DNA from: Lentisphaerota bacterium
Lineage (GTDB): Bacteria > Verrucomicrobiota > Kiritimatiellia > UBA8416 > VGWJ01
Reading direction: 5' to 3'
NCBI GenBank assembly: GCA_016873635.1
Contig: VGWJ01000026.1
Coordinates: 1 to 39,054 of the forward strand
DNA: 39,054 nt
Every line of letters begins with the position of its first letter. Position 1 is the stretch's first letter. Shown piece after piece: positions 1 through 8,313 of the stretch. Position numbers and translations under genes: made by a program. A model generated the notes under the pieces. It was not told the origin of the DNA and searched no databases. It worked only from the letters and a program-made list of their open reading frames with translations.

Positions 1-1368
1 CCCCTGGCGCGCGTCGACGGCGTCTACGTGTCGCGTTTCCCCATGCCGTTCCGGCGCGGGGCGCGGGCCGAGATCGAGAACCTGTCGCCCGTACCGGTTG
101 AAGTCGAAACCGGATGGACCGTCGATACGTCCGCGCCGGAACCGGCGGCGCGCTACTTCCACGCCTCCTGGAACCACGCCGTCTCGACGGGCATCCCGTT
201 TCCGGTCTTGCGCGCCGACGGCGCCGGGCACGTTGTCGGCTGCTATCTCACTCACATCGGCATGGACGGCTCCTGGAACATTTTCGAGGGCGACGACTCC
301 ATGTCAATTGACGGCGCGCCCGCGACGCAGTTTCACGGCACGGGGCTGGAGGATTTCTTCAACGGCGCGTGGTACTACGGCGCGATGTTCGATCTGCCCC
401 TGCACGGGCTCCTGCGCAAATCGCCGACCCGCGCGGCGCAGTACCGCTTTCTGGCGGCCGACCGCGTGCCCTTCAGCAAGAGCATGGATTTCCAGTTCGA
501 GTTCGGACACGGCAACGCGGCCCGGGGCTATATGTCCAGCGTGGCGTACTGGTATCAGGACGGACCGGTTGCGGCCCGCGGCGCGCCCATGCAACTCAAC
601 GCGATGTATCCGCCGCCCGACCCGCTGGAGCCCGCGGCGGCCGTCAGCTACTGCAACGAGCTCGAGCGGCTGGGCGAGTTTGAAACGGCGGCGGACCACT
701 GCCTGGAGCTCGGTCAGCGCTACGCCGGAGCGCCGTGGGGGGAGGTCCTGACATTGCGTGGCTGGGGATACCGCGAGCTGCTGAACGGATACGCGGCGGT
801 GAGCGATGCCTACCGCGCGATCAGCGCGAAACGGGAAACCAATCCGGAGGCGGCGGAACAGGCGCGACTGCTGATGTGGTTTCACGAAGCGCCGACCAAC
901 GCGCTCCTGGGAGTCCATGCGATAGGCCGGCACAAGGTGTACCTGGACGGACGGCTGGTCGTTGACGTGGACGATCCCCTGACGTTGCGCGTCTTCCCGG
1001 TCACCCTCGCGCCGGGCGCGCACGAGCTCACGGCCGAGGTATCGCCCACGCAGCCGGAGGGCACCTCTCTGATCTATTTGCGCACGCACGCGGGGCCGGT
1101 CTGTTCAGATGCGCGGTGGGAGTACACGCGCGCCTGCCCGCCGGGCTGGCCGGCGGGGTGGGTGAGCGGCGCGGAGGACGCCGGCTGGCGTCCGGTCGAA
1201 GAGCCACACTACGCGCCCCCGTGGATGATGTGCTGGCAAGCCGCGCCGAACGGCTTCGTGCAGATGCAGGCCATCATGACCCGCATCCGGCCGTGGAAAA
1301 CGTGGCTGCAGGACAGACAGACGGCATACCTGCGGCGGCGGTTTGTCGTGCCTGACGCGCGGCTGTGA
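1..1368 (+). CDS. GH172 (DUF2961) family glycosidase, 5'-truncated by window edge
   Basis: The reading frame is open from base 1 and the upstream part is missing, so the apparent GTG start at 28 is probably internal. The motifs DGSWNIFEGDD, then QFHGTGLEDFFNGAWYYG, are the signature of DUF2961, now glycoside hydrolase family 172, whose characterised members act on arabinofuranosides and fructofuranosides. The two acidic clusters (FEGDD and GLEDFF) are the expected active-site elements. The last half (roughly residues 220-455) continues past the family core into a segment with short helical repeats followed by a beta-rich region containing HKVYLDGRLVVDVDD, which may be an accessory carbohydrate-binding domain. 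The substrate cannot be told from sequence. The gene ends about 150 bases before the next one and appears unlinked to it. Confidence 0.85.
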   Translation, partial: PLARVDGVYVSRFPMPFRRGARAEIENLSPVPVEVETGWTVDTSAPEPAARYFHASWNHAVSTGIPFPVLRADGAGHVVGCYLTHIGMDGSWNIFEGDDSMSIDGAPATQFHGTGLEDFFNGAWYYGAMFDLPLHGLLRKSPTRAAQYRFLAADRVPFSKSMDFQFEFGHGNAARGYMSSVAYWYQDGPVAARGAPMQLNAMYPPPDPLEPAAAVSYCNELERLGEFETAADHCLELGQRYAGAPWGEVLTLRGWGYRELLNGYAAVSDAYRAISAKRETNPEAAEQARLLMWFHEAPTNALLGVHAIGRHKVYLDGRLVVDVDDPLTLRVFPVTLAPGAHELTAEVSPTQPEGTSLIYLRTHAGPVCSDARWEYTRACPPGWPAGWVSGAEDAGWRPVEEPHYAPPWMMCWQAAPNGFVQMQAIMTRIRPWKTWLQDRQTAYLRRRFVVPDARL

Positions 1369-1438
1369 CGGGGTCCGGGCGAGAGTGGATACAGTCCCGC
1401 CGCAGCCTTCACGCTTCACTGAGGCCGTAACATTCCGC

Positions 1439-1466
1439 TTGCGGATCGTGGAGACCGGCGTATGAT
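1439..1466 (+). promoter_or_regulatory. candidate sigma70-type promoter for the beta-barrel gene
   Basis: TTGCGG (1439-1444), 16-base spacer, TATGAT (1461-1466), about 55 bases before the ATG at 1522. The -10 is a good match; the -35 is moderate. Prediction only. Confidence 0.45.
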
Positions 1467-1521
1467 TTCAAAAGAGACTGGGACAGGGAGGCGGCAGGCA
1501 GGAACCGTAAGGAGGTGCCGG

Positions 1522-2595
1522 ATGAAGGCGTGGAAGCGTGTTGTGGGCGCGGTTGCGGTCGCGTGGTGCGGGGCTCTGGCGGGAGCCGAGCAAGCCGATC
1601 TCCCGGCGGGCGGAATCACCGTCGTCACCCACGTCGGGGCCAAGGACAACGAGACGGTGCTGGACGTCCTTGCGCCCGTATCGGGCGACAACGCCCGGCT
1701 CCTGATGCTGAATCCCCGCGGATCGCTGCTGAGCGGCCCGGAGGAGGAAGCGAACCTGGGCGTCGTCTATCGCCGCATGTTTGAAGATCCGTTCATGATT
1801 GTGGGAGGGAACCTGTTCTACGACTCGCGCTGGACCCGTTACGGCCACCACTTCAACCAGCTTGGCGCGGGCGTGGAAGCCCTCTCGCGCTGGATCGACT
1901 TCCGCTTCAACTACTACCTGCCGGAGAAGGGGCGCAAGATCATCCGCGAATGGGAAGAAACCAGCGTGGACACCACCACCACGCGGCGGCGCGGCCGCCG
2001 CTACCACAACAGCGACGGCGACCTGATCGAGCCGATCATCACGACCCGCACGACGACCATCACCACGACGCGCTACACCCTGTTTGAAGAGGCCATGCAG
2101 GGGTATGACGTCGAACTGGGTACCGCCCTGGAGTGGCTTCCGGAGTGGCTGGACACCAGTCTGTTTGCGGGGTACTACAACTTCTGGTCCGAGTACAGCG
2201 GCCGGCTGGACGGATTCCGGGGACGCCTCGAGGTCAGGCCGGTGAAGGCGGTCTTCATCGACGCCGAATACTATACCGATCCGGAACTGAACGATTCACG
2301 CTATATCGTCGGCGCGCGCCTGCGCGTGCCTTTCGATTTCTGGAACATGCGGCGTGGCGGGAGCGCGTTCGAGGGCACGCGCGAAGCCTTCCGGGCGGGG
2401 CGACGCAGCCTTGACGATCGCATGACCGATATGGTCATCCGCGATTTCCGCTGCCGCACCTCCGTCGGCACCAGTTCCACGGTCGTCAACCAGACGACGA
2501 CGACCGGCACGAGCACGCAAAACCAGACGATAGCGAAGGGCGACGACGACGACGACGACGGCCCGCCGGAGTATCCCGAGGGGCAGGGTTACTAG
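1522..2595 (+). CDS. solitary inverse-autotransporter (intimin/invasin-type) beta-barrel protein
   Basis: The start is the ATG at 1522, preceded by a strong ribosome-binding site AAGGAGGT (1509-1516); an in-frame ATG at 1462 lies inside the predicted promoter. Residues 1-22 are a signal peptide ending near LAGAEQA. The segment GGNLFYDSRWTRYGHHFNQLG followed by GVEALSRWIDFRFNYYLP matches the inverse-autotransporter barrel, whose known members are intimin and invasin. A threonine-rich loop (TTTTRRRGRR, then TTRTTTITTTR) sits inside the barrel. The conserved post-barrel segment MTDMVIRDF is present, but no Ig-like passenger follows. The protein ends in a Thr-rich tail, six consecutive Asp codons (2542-2559) and a short Pro/Glu/Gly end. 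It is probably an outer-membrane protein with a truncated or replaced passenger. Function unknown. Confidence 0.75.
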   Translation: MKAWKRVVGAVAVAWCGALAGAEQADLPAGGITVVTHVGAKDNETVLDVLAPVSGDNARLLMLNPRGSLLSGPEEEANLGVVYRRMFEDPFMIVGGNLFYDSRWTRYGHHFNQLGAGVEALSRWIDFRFNYYLPEKGRKIIREWEETSVDTTTTRRRGRRYHNSDGDLIEPIITTRTTTITTTRYTLFEEAMQGYDVELGTALEWLPEWLDTSLFAGYYNFWSEYSGRLDGFRGRLEVRPVKAVFIDAEYYTDPELNDSRYIVGARLRVPFDFWNMRRGGSAFEGTREAFRAGRRSLDDRMTDMVIRDFRCRTSVGTSSTVVNQTTTTGTSTQNQTIAKGDDDDDDGPPEYPEGQGY

Positions 2596-2627
2596 ACGTT
2601 GCGGCGTGACGGCGGAAGGGATCTGAT

Positions 2628-3497
2628 GTGCGCGCGGACAGACGGTGCTTCACGCTGATCGAGTTGCTGGTGGTCATCGTGATCATCGGGATCCTGGCGG
2701 CTCTCATTCTCCCGTCCCTCGGCAACACCCGCGAGCAGGCCCGTCGCGCCCGCTGCCAGAATAACCTCAAGCAGCTCCACGTGGCGGCGTTCAATTACGC
2801 GATGGAGCGCGACGGGGCGCTGCCGGCCGCGCGAAGCGCCGAGTCCGCGACGAAGCCGCCGGGGCAGAACTACTACTACTGGAGCCAGAGCGTGGTCGGA
2901 TGGGTAGATTGGACGGAGTACGCCCTGCATACCGAACCCAGCGACGCGGCGAACTACGGCAAGCCTGGTTACTGCCGGTGGTGGGGCGGTTCGTGCGTGA
3001 CGAATATTCAACGGGGCACGCTCTGGCCTTACACGCCCCAGAACATGAAGGTCTATCTCTGTCCGACGTTCGCGCTGCCCGAATACAGCGGATCGGCGCC
3101 CCCGGAGGGCGGGGCGGCTTTCAGCAAGGCCAACCCGGTCCTGCGCAGCTACGCCATGAACTCGCAGATCGGCAGCGTTTTCGGGACCAACGAGGCCAGC
3201 CGCACGCTGCTCTTCGCGGACCAGGCGCACACCAAGATGATCGGCAATCTTCAGATTGCAGACCGGTGCCTGAGGGATTATCCCAACCCGAGCGACGACA
3301 AGCAGAAGCAGCGTGAGCGTTTTGACGCCTGGGCCGGCTCGCTGGAGGGCGTCACCAACACCTCGGTCGCTCCGCCCCGCCTCTTCGAGTCCATCGGCAT
3401 CCATCACGGCGGCAAGGGATTCGGAGTGTTCCTGGACGGCCACGTGGAATTCCTGTCGTGGGAGGCCACAGCCGCCGTTTGCGCCGGCAGGTGGTAG
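2628..3497 (+). CDS. type II secretion/type IV pilin-like pseudopilin with H-X9-DG motif
   Basis: The GTG at 2628 is chosen because it places [16 protein letters not shown] at the N-terminus, a prepilin peptidase site (cleavage before F, Glu at +5) followed by a hydrophobic helix through [13 protein letters not shown]-like GGAAGGG lies at 2614-2620. The body is a DUF1559-like pseudopilin head, and near the C-terminus it carries an H-X9-DG motif ([12 protein letters not shown]), a signature of the large pseudopilin families of planctomycetes, verrucomicrobia and lentisphaerae. The length of 289 residues is normal for that family. It lies just 32 bases after the beta-barrel gene and may be co-transcribed with it. 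These proteins are presumed processed by PilD and displayed or exported by a type II-like machine; whether it uses the secretin at 15518-18727 is inference. Confidence 0.9.
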   Translation: MRADRRCFTLIELLVVIVIIGILAALILPSLGNTREQARRARCQNNLKQLHVAAFNYAMERDGALPAARSAESATKPPGQNYYYWSQSVVGWVDWTEYALHTEPSDAANYGKPGYCRWWGGSCVTNIQRGTLWPYTPQNMKVYLCPTFALPEYSGSAPPEGGAAFSKANPVLRSYAMNSQIGSVFGTNEASRTLLFADQAHTKMIGNLQIADRCLRDYPNPSDDKQKQRERFDAWAGSLEGVTNTSVAPPRLFESIGIHHGGKGFGVFLDGHVEFLSWEATAAVCAGRW

Positions 3498-3598
3498 GGC
3501 CGCCAAGGCTCACGCGCCCCGCGGCCTGGCAGCAGGTTCCGCCACGCGTCTTCTGCCGGACGTGCGCCTCCGCTTGTCTTCACGTCGCCCGGTAGGGT

Positions 3599-4243
3599 AT
3601 GCATATGCGCATGTCGAGCCGCGTGCTTGTCGTTCTTGCGCCGGCGTTGTTGGTTGCCGGCGCGCTGTCCCTCTCCGGGGCCGCGCCTGAGGCGGCGGAC
3701 GTCCAGCCGGCCCACTTTGCCCGCTGCGACAATTTCGGCCGCCGTTTTCTCTACAGCCAGCACATCCTGTGGCCGACGTCCGTGGGGAGCGACGTGCTGG
3801 TGATGCTGATCGAGGACGTGGACGTGAATATGATGTATTCGGCGGACCAGTGGAAACAAACGTTCAGCGAACCGCCCGTGTTCGACGGCGATCACTGGTC
3901 GTGGAACTACGGCGCGCACCCGGCGATGGGGGCCTTTTCCTATATGTCCTACCGCAATCGGGGCGGAAGCTGGGCCGAGAGCCTGCTGGGGGCGGCGCTC
4001 AATTCCGTGATCTACGAATACCTGATCGCGGGCGCGATCCAGCAGCCCAGCATCAACGACATGCTTGTCACGCCGCTGCTGGGCGGGCTGGCCGGGGAGG
4101 CGGCCTACCGGCTGAAGAAGCGCCTGGTGCGCGACCGCCGCCTGAACGGATGGGAAAAGATCGTGTTAAGCGTGACGGATCCGTTCGAGGTCCTGTACTA
4201 CGGCTTCGACTACCGCCGGATGGCCCGCGCGGCGTATCGGTGA
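3599..4243 (+). CDS. DUF3943-like exported protein
   Basis: A 214-residue protein with a signal peptide (MSSRVLVVLAPALLVAGALS). Three closely spaced in-frame ATGs (3599, 3605, 3611) leave the exact start open. The core contains WSWNYGAHPAMGAFSYMSYR, then SVIYEYLIAGAIQQPSINDM and TPLLGGLAGEAAYRLKK. This pattern (N-x3-HP, Y-x3-R, E-Y, S-x-ND, GxxxGE) is that of the DUF3943 family of uncharacterised Gram-negative envelope proteins. The small hydrophobic stretches suggest membrane association. The function is unknown. It converges on gmd, the two stop codons being 22 bases apart. Confidence 0.65.
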   Translation: MHMRMSSRVLVVLAPALLVAGALSLSGAAPEAADVQPAHFARCDNFGRRFLYSQHILWPTSVGSDVLVMLIEDVDVNMMYSADQWKQTFSEPPVFDGDHWSWNYGAHPAMGAFSYMSYRNRGGSWAESLLGAALNSVIYEYLIAGAIQQPSINDMLVTPLLGGLAGEAAYRLKKRLVRDRRLNGWEKIVLSVTDPFEVLYYGFDYRRMARAAYR

Positions 4244-4265
4244 GATGGCGCGGCGCCTCTCGCCG

Positions 4266-5303
4266 TCAACTCGCTCCCACCCGCGCCAGGTCGGCTTCCA
4301 TCATGATGCGCACCAGGCCTTCGAACGCCACGCGCGGCGCCCATCCCAGAACCCGCCGCGCCTTGGCCGGGTTCCCGAGCAGGGCGTCGACGTCGGCCGG
4401 CCGGAAGTACCGGGGGTTGACTTCCACGATGACGCGCCCCGTTGCGCGGTCGCGTCCCACCTCCCGCGCGCCTTCGCCTTCCCAGGCCACGTCGAAACCG
4501 GCGATGGCCGCGGCACCTTCCACGAACTCGCGCACGGTGTGGGCCTCACCGGTGGCCACCACGTAGTCGTCGGGCCGGTCCTGTTGCAGGATCATCCACA
4601 TGGCCTCGACGTAGTCCGGCGCGTAGCCCCAGTCGCGCCTGGCGTCCAGGTTGCCGAGGCGCAGGGTCTTCTGGCGGCCGGCCTTGATCATGGCCAGCGA
4701 GTAGGTGATCTTGCGGGTGACGAAATTCTCGCCCCGCCGCGGCGATTCGTGGTTGAAAAGGATGCCGTTGCTGGCGTGCATGCCGTAGGCCTCGCGGTAG
4801 TTCCTGACGATCCAGTAGCCGTAGAGTTTGGACACGGCGTAGGGCGACCGCGGGTGGAAGGGCGTGGTCTCGCTCTGGGGACTCTCGGCCACCTTGCCGA
4901 AGAGCTCGGACGTCGACGCCTGGTAGAAGCGGCACTCCGCGCCTTCGCGGCGGATGGCCTCCAGCAGGCGCAGCACGCCGGCGCCGTTGATGTCGGCCGC
5001 GTATTCCGGCTCGTCGAACGAGACCCCCACGTGGCTCTGCGCCGCCAGGTTGTAGACCTCCGTGGGGCGGGTGAGGGATACGATACGGTGCAGGCTGCTG
5101 GAGTCGGCCAGATCTCCGTAATGCAGGTCAAACACCTTGCCGGCCGCGATCGCTTCGGCCCGGGTGGTTTCGATGAAAGCGCGGTTGAAATGGGAGGTGC
5201 GGCGCACGAGGCCGTGCACGTCGTAGCCTTTGCCGAGCAGGATCTCCGCCAGGTACGAGCCGTCCTGTCCGGTGACGCCGGTGATCAGGGCAACCTTGCG
5301 CAT
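4266..5303 (-). CDS. gmd: GDP-mannose 4,6-dehydratase
   Basis: Converts GDP-mannose to GDP-4-keto-6-deoxymannose, the branch point to GDP-fucose, GDP-rhamnose and related sugars for surface polysaccharides. The N-terminal Rossmann motif is [12 protein letters not shown] (residues 9-20), and the short-chain dehydrogenase catalytic set is present as [10 protein letters not shown] (Ser/Thr) and [10 protein letters not shown] (Tyr-x3-Lys). The conserved substrate segments [16 protein letters not shown] and [20 protein letters not shown] are intact. Length 345 residues is typical. No GDP-fucose synthase follows, so the partner enzyme must be elsewhere. It lies downstream of the hexokinase gene on the same strand, separated by 57 bases containing a 16-bp palindrome. 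Confidence 0.97.
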   Translation of the reverse strand: MRKVALITGVTGQDGSYLAEILLGKGYDVHGLVRRTSHFNRAFIETTRAEAIAAGKVFDLHYGDLADSSSLHRIVSLTRPTEVYNLAAQSHVGVSFDEPEYAADINGAGVLRLLEAIRREGAECRFYQASTSELFGKVAESPQSETTPFHPRSPYAVSKLYGYWIVRNYREAYGMHASNGILFNHESPRRGENFVTRKITYSLAMIKAGRQKTLRLGNLDARRDWGYAPDYVEAMWMILQQDRPDDYVVATGEAHTVREFVEGAAAIAGFDVAWEGEGAREVGRDRATGRVIVEVNPRYFRPADVDALLGNPAKARRVLGWAPRVAFEGLVRIMMEADLARVGAS

Positions 5304-5332
5304 GGACGGTATTCAACACGCGCCGCCCCTTG

Positions 5333-5348
5333 AGAACAAGCTTGTTCT
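5333..5348. promoter_or_regulatory. perfect 16-bp palindrome between hexokinase and gmd
   Basis: AGAACAAG at 5333-5340 is followed directly by its exact reverse complement CTTGTTCT at 5341-5348, flanked by GC-rich imperfect arms (CGCCGCC on one side, GGCGCGG on the other). It sits 30 bases upstream of the gmd start and just after the hexokinase stop. It could be a dimeric regulator site for gmd or part of a hairpin between the two genes. No T-tract follows, so a classical terminator is unlikely. Confidence 0.5.
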
Positions 5349-5360
5349 TCGGCGCGGCCT

Positions 5361-6668
5361 TCAGCCGGCCGCCGTCAACCCGGCCACGGCGGCGCCGATC
5401 AGGGGGGCGTTTTCGATGTGCACCAGGTCGTAGAACACGCCGCGCGGCTCGAGCAGACGGCGCAGGTGCTCTTCGACGCGCGACTTCAGCCCCGCGGTCT
5501 TGTAGTAGGTGGTCCCGTCGATGTTGGCGCAAACGGGGTGAAGCGGTCCGCCGCCCCCGGCCTTGATCATGGCCGCGGCGATGTTCACCGCGGCGAGCAG
5601 GGCGGCACGGGCCGGGAGCGCCGCCGCAAGGCGCACAATGAGCTCGCGGTCGGCGTCCGGCATTCCCGGATGGTCGAGCGGGCCGGCGGCGAAGGGATTG
5701 GCGACGAACAAGTCCATGTCGCGCGTGGAAAGCGTGGGCAGGGCGTTCAGCCGCGCCGCCGTAGCGGCGCCGAAAAGCCCCTCGCCGGCCGCCGTCCTGA
5801 GCAGGCAAAGGGCCAGTGGCCCCAGGTACGCGCCGGATATCATCTTTTCGAAAGGGTAGAAACCGGGATCGGCGGTGGTTGCGTCGAACGCCGCGTCAAT
5901 GTCCGTGCGCGGACACCCCGTGAAGCCGCCGGATTCCACGTTGACCGGCTGGGCGCTTTCGGGGTCCAGATCGGCGCGCTTGGCGATCAGGCGGTTGCGC
6001 TCCACGTAGGCCGTGTTCGTGCCCGTGCCCAGGATGAACCCGACGTACGTGGCATAGCGCCGCAGGTGGCCGGCGGCCTTGGCCGCGAGCAGGGCGGCGA
6101 CCGTGTCGTTCAGCACCGTAACGAGCGGATCGCGGCCCCGTGCGCGGAGCAGAGCAAGCAGGCGGGAGCCGACGCATTCGCCGACGACTTCGGGCGCCTG
6201 GACCTGCTTGGTCCAGGCCAGCAGCCGCCCGTCGCGCCGGGGCGTTATCTCCACGGGGTACGAAAAGCACCAGCCAATGGCGTCGGATTCGCCGATGACG
6301 GGCAGAAGGCATTCCAGCATGGCCTGGAAAAAGGCCTCGGCCGAAAGCCTGCCGGCCGTGCCCGGCATGGGGTTGCGCGTCAGGCGGCGGACGGCGGGCG
6401 TCCCCGTCGCGTCGAACGTCACCACGGCCACGCGCAGATTCGTTCCGCCGGAGTCCATAACGATCACCGGCTTGCCGGACGGCAGGGGACGATCGACGGC
6501 GATGAAGCTGGGCAGCATGGCAAGCGAACTGTCGGCGCCGGCCAGGCCGCGGTCCATTTCCGCCAGGAATGCTTTCAGCGCCGCCTCGGGATCGACGGCG
6601 TCCGGGCCCAGTCCGTGCCGGTCCAGAAAGGCGGCGGCTTTCCCGTGGGCGGACGATTTCGCGCGCAT
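5361..6668 (-). CDS. eukaryotic-type hexokinase family sugar kinase
   Basis: ATP-dependent phosphorylation of a hexose, probably glucose. The 435-residue protein has the hexokinase (not ROK or Glk) fold signatures: phosphate-1 motif MDSGGTNLR (71-79), the sugar-binding stretch GWCFSYPVE, the catalytic Asp in LNDTVAALLAAK, GFILGTGTNTAYVE (phosphate-2/adenosine region) and VNVESGGF. Two-domain hexokinases of this kind are characteristic of eukaryotes but are also known from scattered bacteria including PVC and Bacteroidetes lineages. It is encoded upstream of gmd, which would fit hexose activation for nucleotide sugars. A weak promoter-like pair (TTGACT at 6703-6698, GAATAT at 6680-6675) lies so close to the ATG that the message would be nearly leaderless; low confidence. 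Confidence 0.9.
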   Translation of the reverse strand: MRAKSSAHGKAAAFLDRHGLGPDAVDPEAALKAFLAEMDRGLAGADSSLAMLPSFIAVDRPLPSGKPVIVMDSGGTNLRVAVVTFDATGTPAVRRLTRNPMPGTAGRLSAEAFFQAMLECLLPVIGESDAIGWCFSYPVEITPRRDGRLLAWTKQVQAPEVVGECVGSRLLALLRARGRDPLVTVLNDTVAALLAAKAAGHLRRYATYVGFILGTGTNTAYVERNRLIAKRADLDPESAQPVNVESGGFTGCPRTDIDAAFDATTADPGFYPFEKMISGAYLGPLALCLLRTAAGEGLFGAATAARLNALPTLSTRDMDLFVANPFAAGPLDHPGMPDADRELIVRLAAALPARAALLAAVNIAAAMIKAGGGGPLHPVCANIDGTTYYKTAGLKSRVEEHLRRLLEPRGVFYDLVHIENAPLIGAAVAGLTAAG

Positions 6669-6735
6669 GGCATCCGATATTCAGGTCGCCTTGGCGGACA
6701 GTCAAGAAAGACCGACTGGACACCGCACAAGGCTC

Positions 6736-6765
6736 TTTACAGCGGCGAGGGCCCTCATGTAGAGT
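6736..6765 (+). promoter_or_regulatory. candidate promoter of the ferredoxin gene
   Basis: TTTACA (6736-6741), 18-base spacer, TAGAGT (6760-6765), giving a leader of about 55 bases before the ATG at 6826. Prediction from consensus only. Confidence 0.4.
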
Positions 6766-6825
6766 GCTTCCCGCGTTGCGCCAAGGGCGCCTGTCAGAAA
6801 GAACTGAAGAGCCACGGGAGGAACC

Positions 6826-7014
6826 ATGAAAGCGACAGTTGATGTTGACACCTGCACCGGCTGCGGACTTTGCGCGGACACGTGCCCGGAAGTGTTCGAA
6901 ATGGACGGCGACGTGGCGCGGGCCAAGGTCAGCGAGGTGCCCCAGGAGCACGTTGAGTCCTGCCAGGAAGCCGCGGACGGCTGTCCGGTTGAGGCCATCA
7001 CGCTGGAATTCTAG
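6826..7014 (+). CDS. monocluster [4Fe-4S] ferredoxin, Thermotoga-type
   Basis: A 62-residue soluble electron carrier. RBS GGGAGG at 6816-6821. Cys10, Cys13 and Cys16 (CTGCGLC) with Cys53 (GCPVEAI) form the single 4Fe-4S ligand set. Two further cysteines, Cys20 (TCP) and Cys46, sit where the structurally known Thermotoga maritima ferredoxin has its disulphide, so the same pair is likely here. The N-terminal VDVDTCTGCG and acidic surface are typical. It stands alone, divergent from hexokinase, and is followed by a strong hairpin (7020-7045). The redox partner is not in the window. Confidence 0.95.
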   Translation: MKATVDVDTCTGCGLCADTCPEVFEMDGDVARAKVSEVPQEHVESCQEAADGCPVEAITLEF

Positions 7015-7019
7015 CGCGC

Positions 7020-7045
7020 ATTTCTCGCGCGTTTGCGTGAGAAAT
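7020..7045 (+). terminator. strong hairpin after the ferredoxin gene
   Basis: ATTTCTC (7020-7026) pairs with GAGAAAT (7039-7045), and GCGC with GCGT inside it, giving an 11-pair stem (one G-U) and a GTTT loop, six bases after the stop codon. There is no U-tract, so termination may need Rho, or the hairpin may protect the 3' end. Confidence 0.55.
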
Positions 7046-7152
7046 CCGGGTTAGCGCAGCAGGTTTTTCAGGGCCGGCAGGCCGGGCAGATGCCCCGCGG
7101 CGCGGGCCAGCATGGCCAGGCCGGCCGGGGATATGACGTTCGAAGCGGCAGT

Positions 7153-8304
7153 TCAATACAGCATGCAGCGGCCGCGCGCACGCCGGAACGCGCTTTGCGC
7201 GAAACGCCAGCGCGCGGCGATGGTCCGGGCGTCCTCGCCGTCGAGCAACGCCTGCCGCACCTCAGGCGTGCCCATCAGCTTGTCGAAGAAAGCCGCCCGT
7301 TCCGGCGGAACGCGCCACACGCGATCCCTGCCGTAGAGCGCCTGCAGGACGCCGACGATGGCCACCGCGGTGCGAACGGGCCGGAACCTGTCCGGATCGG
7401 TGACGGAAAGGCGCACGCCGGCCAGCGGCGCGGACCGGCCGGCGGGGCAATACAGGTGCGGCTCGAAGGCAACGCCCGGCAGGCGCAGGCCGCGCAGGCT
7501 TTCGGCCGTTTCCGTGCCCCGCATCCACGGCGCGCCGAACACACGGAACGGCAGGGGCGTCCCCCGGCCGCAGTCCAGCGACACCAGGCCTTCGGCGAAG
7601 ACCAGCGCCGGATAAGCGCGCGCGGACTCCCAGGAAACGATCGCCGGCGAAGGCGGGATCCACGGCGGCCAGCCGGCATCCCATCCGGGCTGTCGCGCAT
7701 AGCCCTGCATCGCGATCACGCGCAGGTCCAGATCGAGCTCGAGCGTGGCGCGCAGCCAGAGGGCCGTTTCGCCGGGGGTCATGCCGTAGCACAGGGGCGC
7801 GGGCACCGCGGCCACGAAGGACATATGCGCGGGCCGCGGCATGGGCCCGTCCACGACATTCGGCAAAGGCACGGGCCGGTCGAGCACTACGACCTGCTTG
7901 CCGGCGGCCGCGGCGGCTTCCATGACGCGGCGCAGGGTGGCGACGTAGGTGTAGCAGCGCACGCCGAGGTCCTGCAGGTCGACCAGCAGCGTGTCGATGG
8001 CGCGGAGCGCGGCCGGCCGCGGCGCGCGGGAGCGGCCGTAAAGGCTGTGGACGCGAAGGCGCCAGAGGGGATGGCGCCCGCCGCGGCACGGGACGCCGGC
8101 GCCGGCCAGCCCGTCAAAGCCGTGTTCGGGACCGAAAAGGGCGGCGAGCCGGACGCCGCGGGCCGCGGCCAGGCGACCGGCCGAAACGCGGCCCGCGCTG
8201 TCGACCGCGGCGGCGTGGCTCACCAGCCCGACGCGTTTGCCGCGCAGGCAGGCGCCGTGGCGGGAGAGCAGCGCGTCTATGCCGGGGCGGAATTCGGTCT
8301 TCAT
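7153..8304 (-). CDS. NamZ/DUF1343 (GH171)-family protein, divergent
   Basis: Related to the exo-beta-N-acetylmuramidase NamZ, which removes terminal MurNAc from peptidoglycan fragments. Family blocks seen in order: GLVSHAAAV, LFGPEHGFDG, a short LYG, DTLLVDLQDLGVRCYTYVAT, VVLDRPVPLPNVVDGP and YGMTPGETA. Compared with the usual family patterns (RPNP and HGMTxGE), Asn is replaced by Val and His by Tyr, so activity or specificity may have changed. There is no signal peptide, suggesting a cytoplasmic recycling or sensing role. The protein ends in RCMLY, as is usual for the family; the same frame stays open for 33 more codons after the TGA. It starts 9 bases after the response regulator gene and is probably in one operon with it and the kinase. 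Confidence 0.85.
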   Translation of the reverse strand: MKTEFRPGIDALLSRHGACLRGKRVGLVSHAAAVDSAGRVSAGRLAAARGVRLAALFGPEHGFDGLAGAGVPCRGGRHPLWRLRVHSLYGRSRAPRPAALRAIDTLLVDLQDLGVRCYTYVATLRRVMEAAAAAGKQVVVLDRPVPLPNVVDGPMPRPAHMSFVAAVPAPLCYGMTPGETALWLRATLELDLDLRVIAMQGYARQPGWDAGWPPWIPPSPAIVSWESARAYPALVFAEGLVSLDCGRGTPLPFRVFGAPWMRGTETAESLRGLRLPGVAFEPHLYCPAGRSAPLAGVRLSVTDPDRFRPVRTAVAIVGVLQALYGRDRVWRVPPERAAFFDKLMGTPEVRQALLDGEDARTIAARWRFAQSAFRRARGRCMLY

Positions 8305-8313
8305 GGCGCGCCG

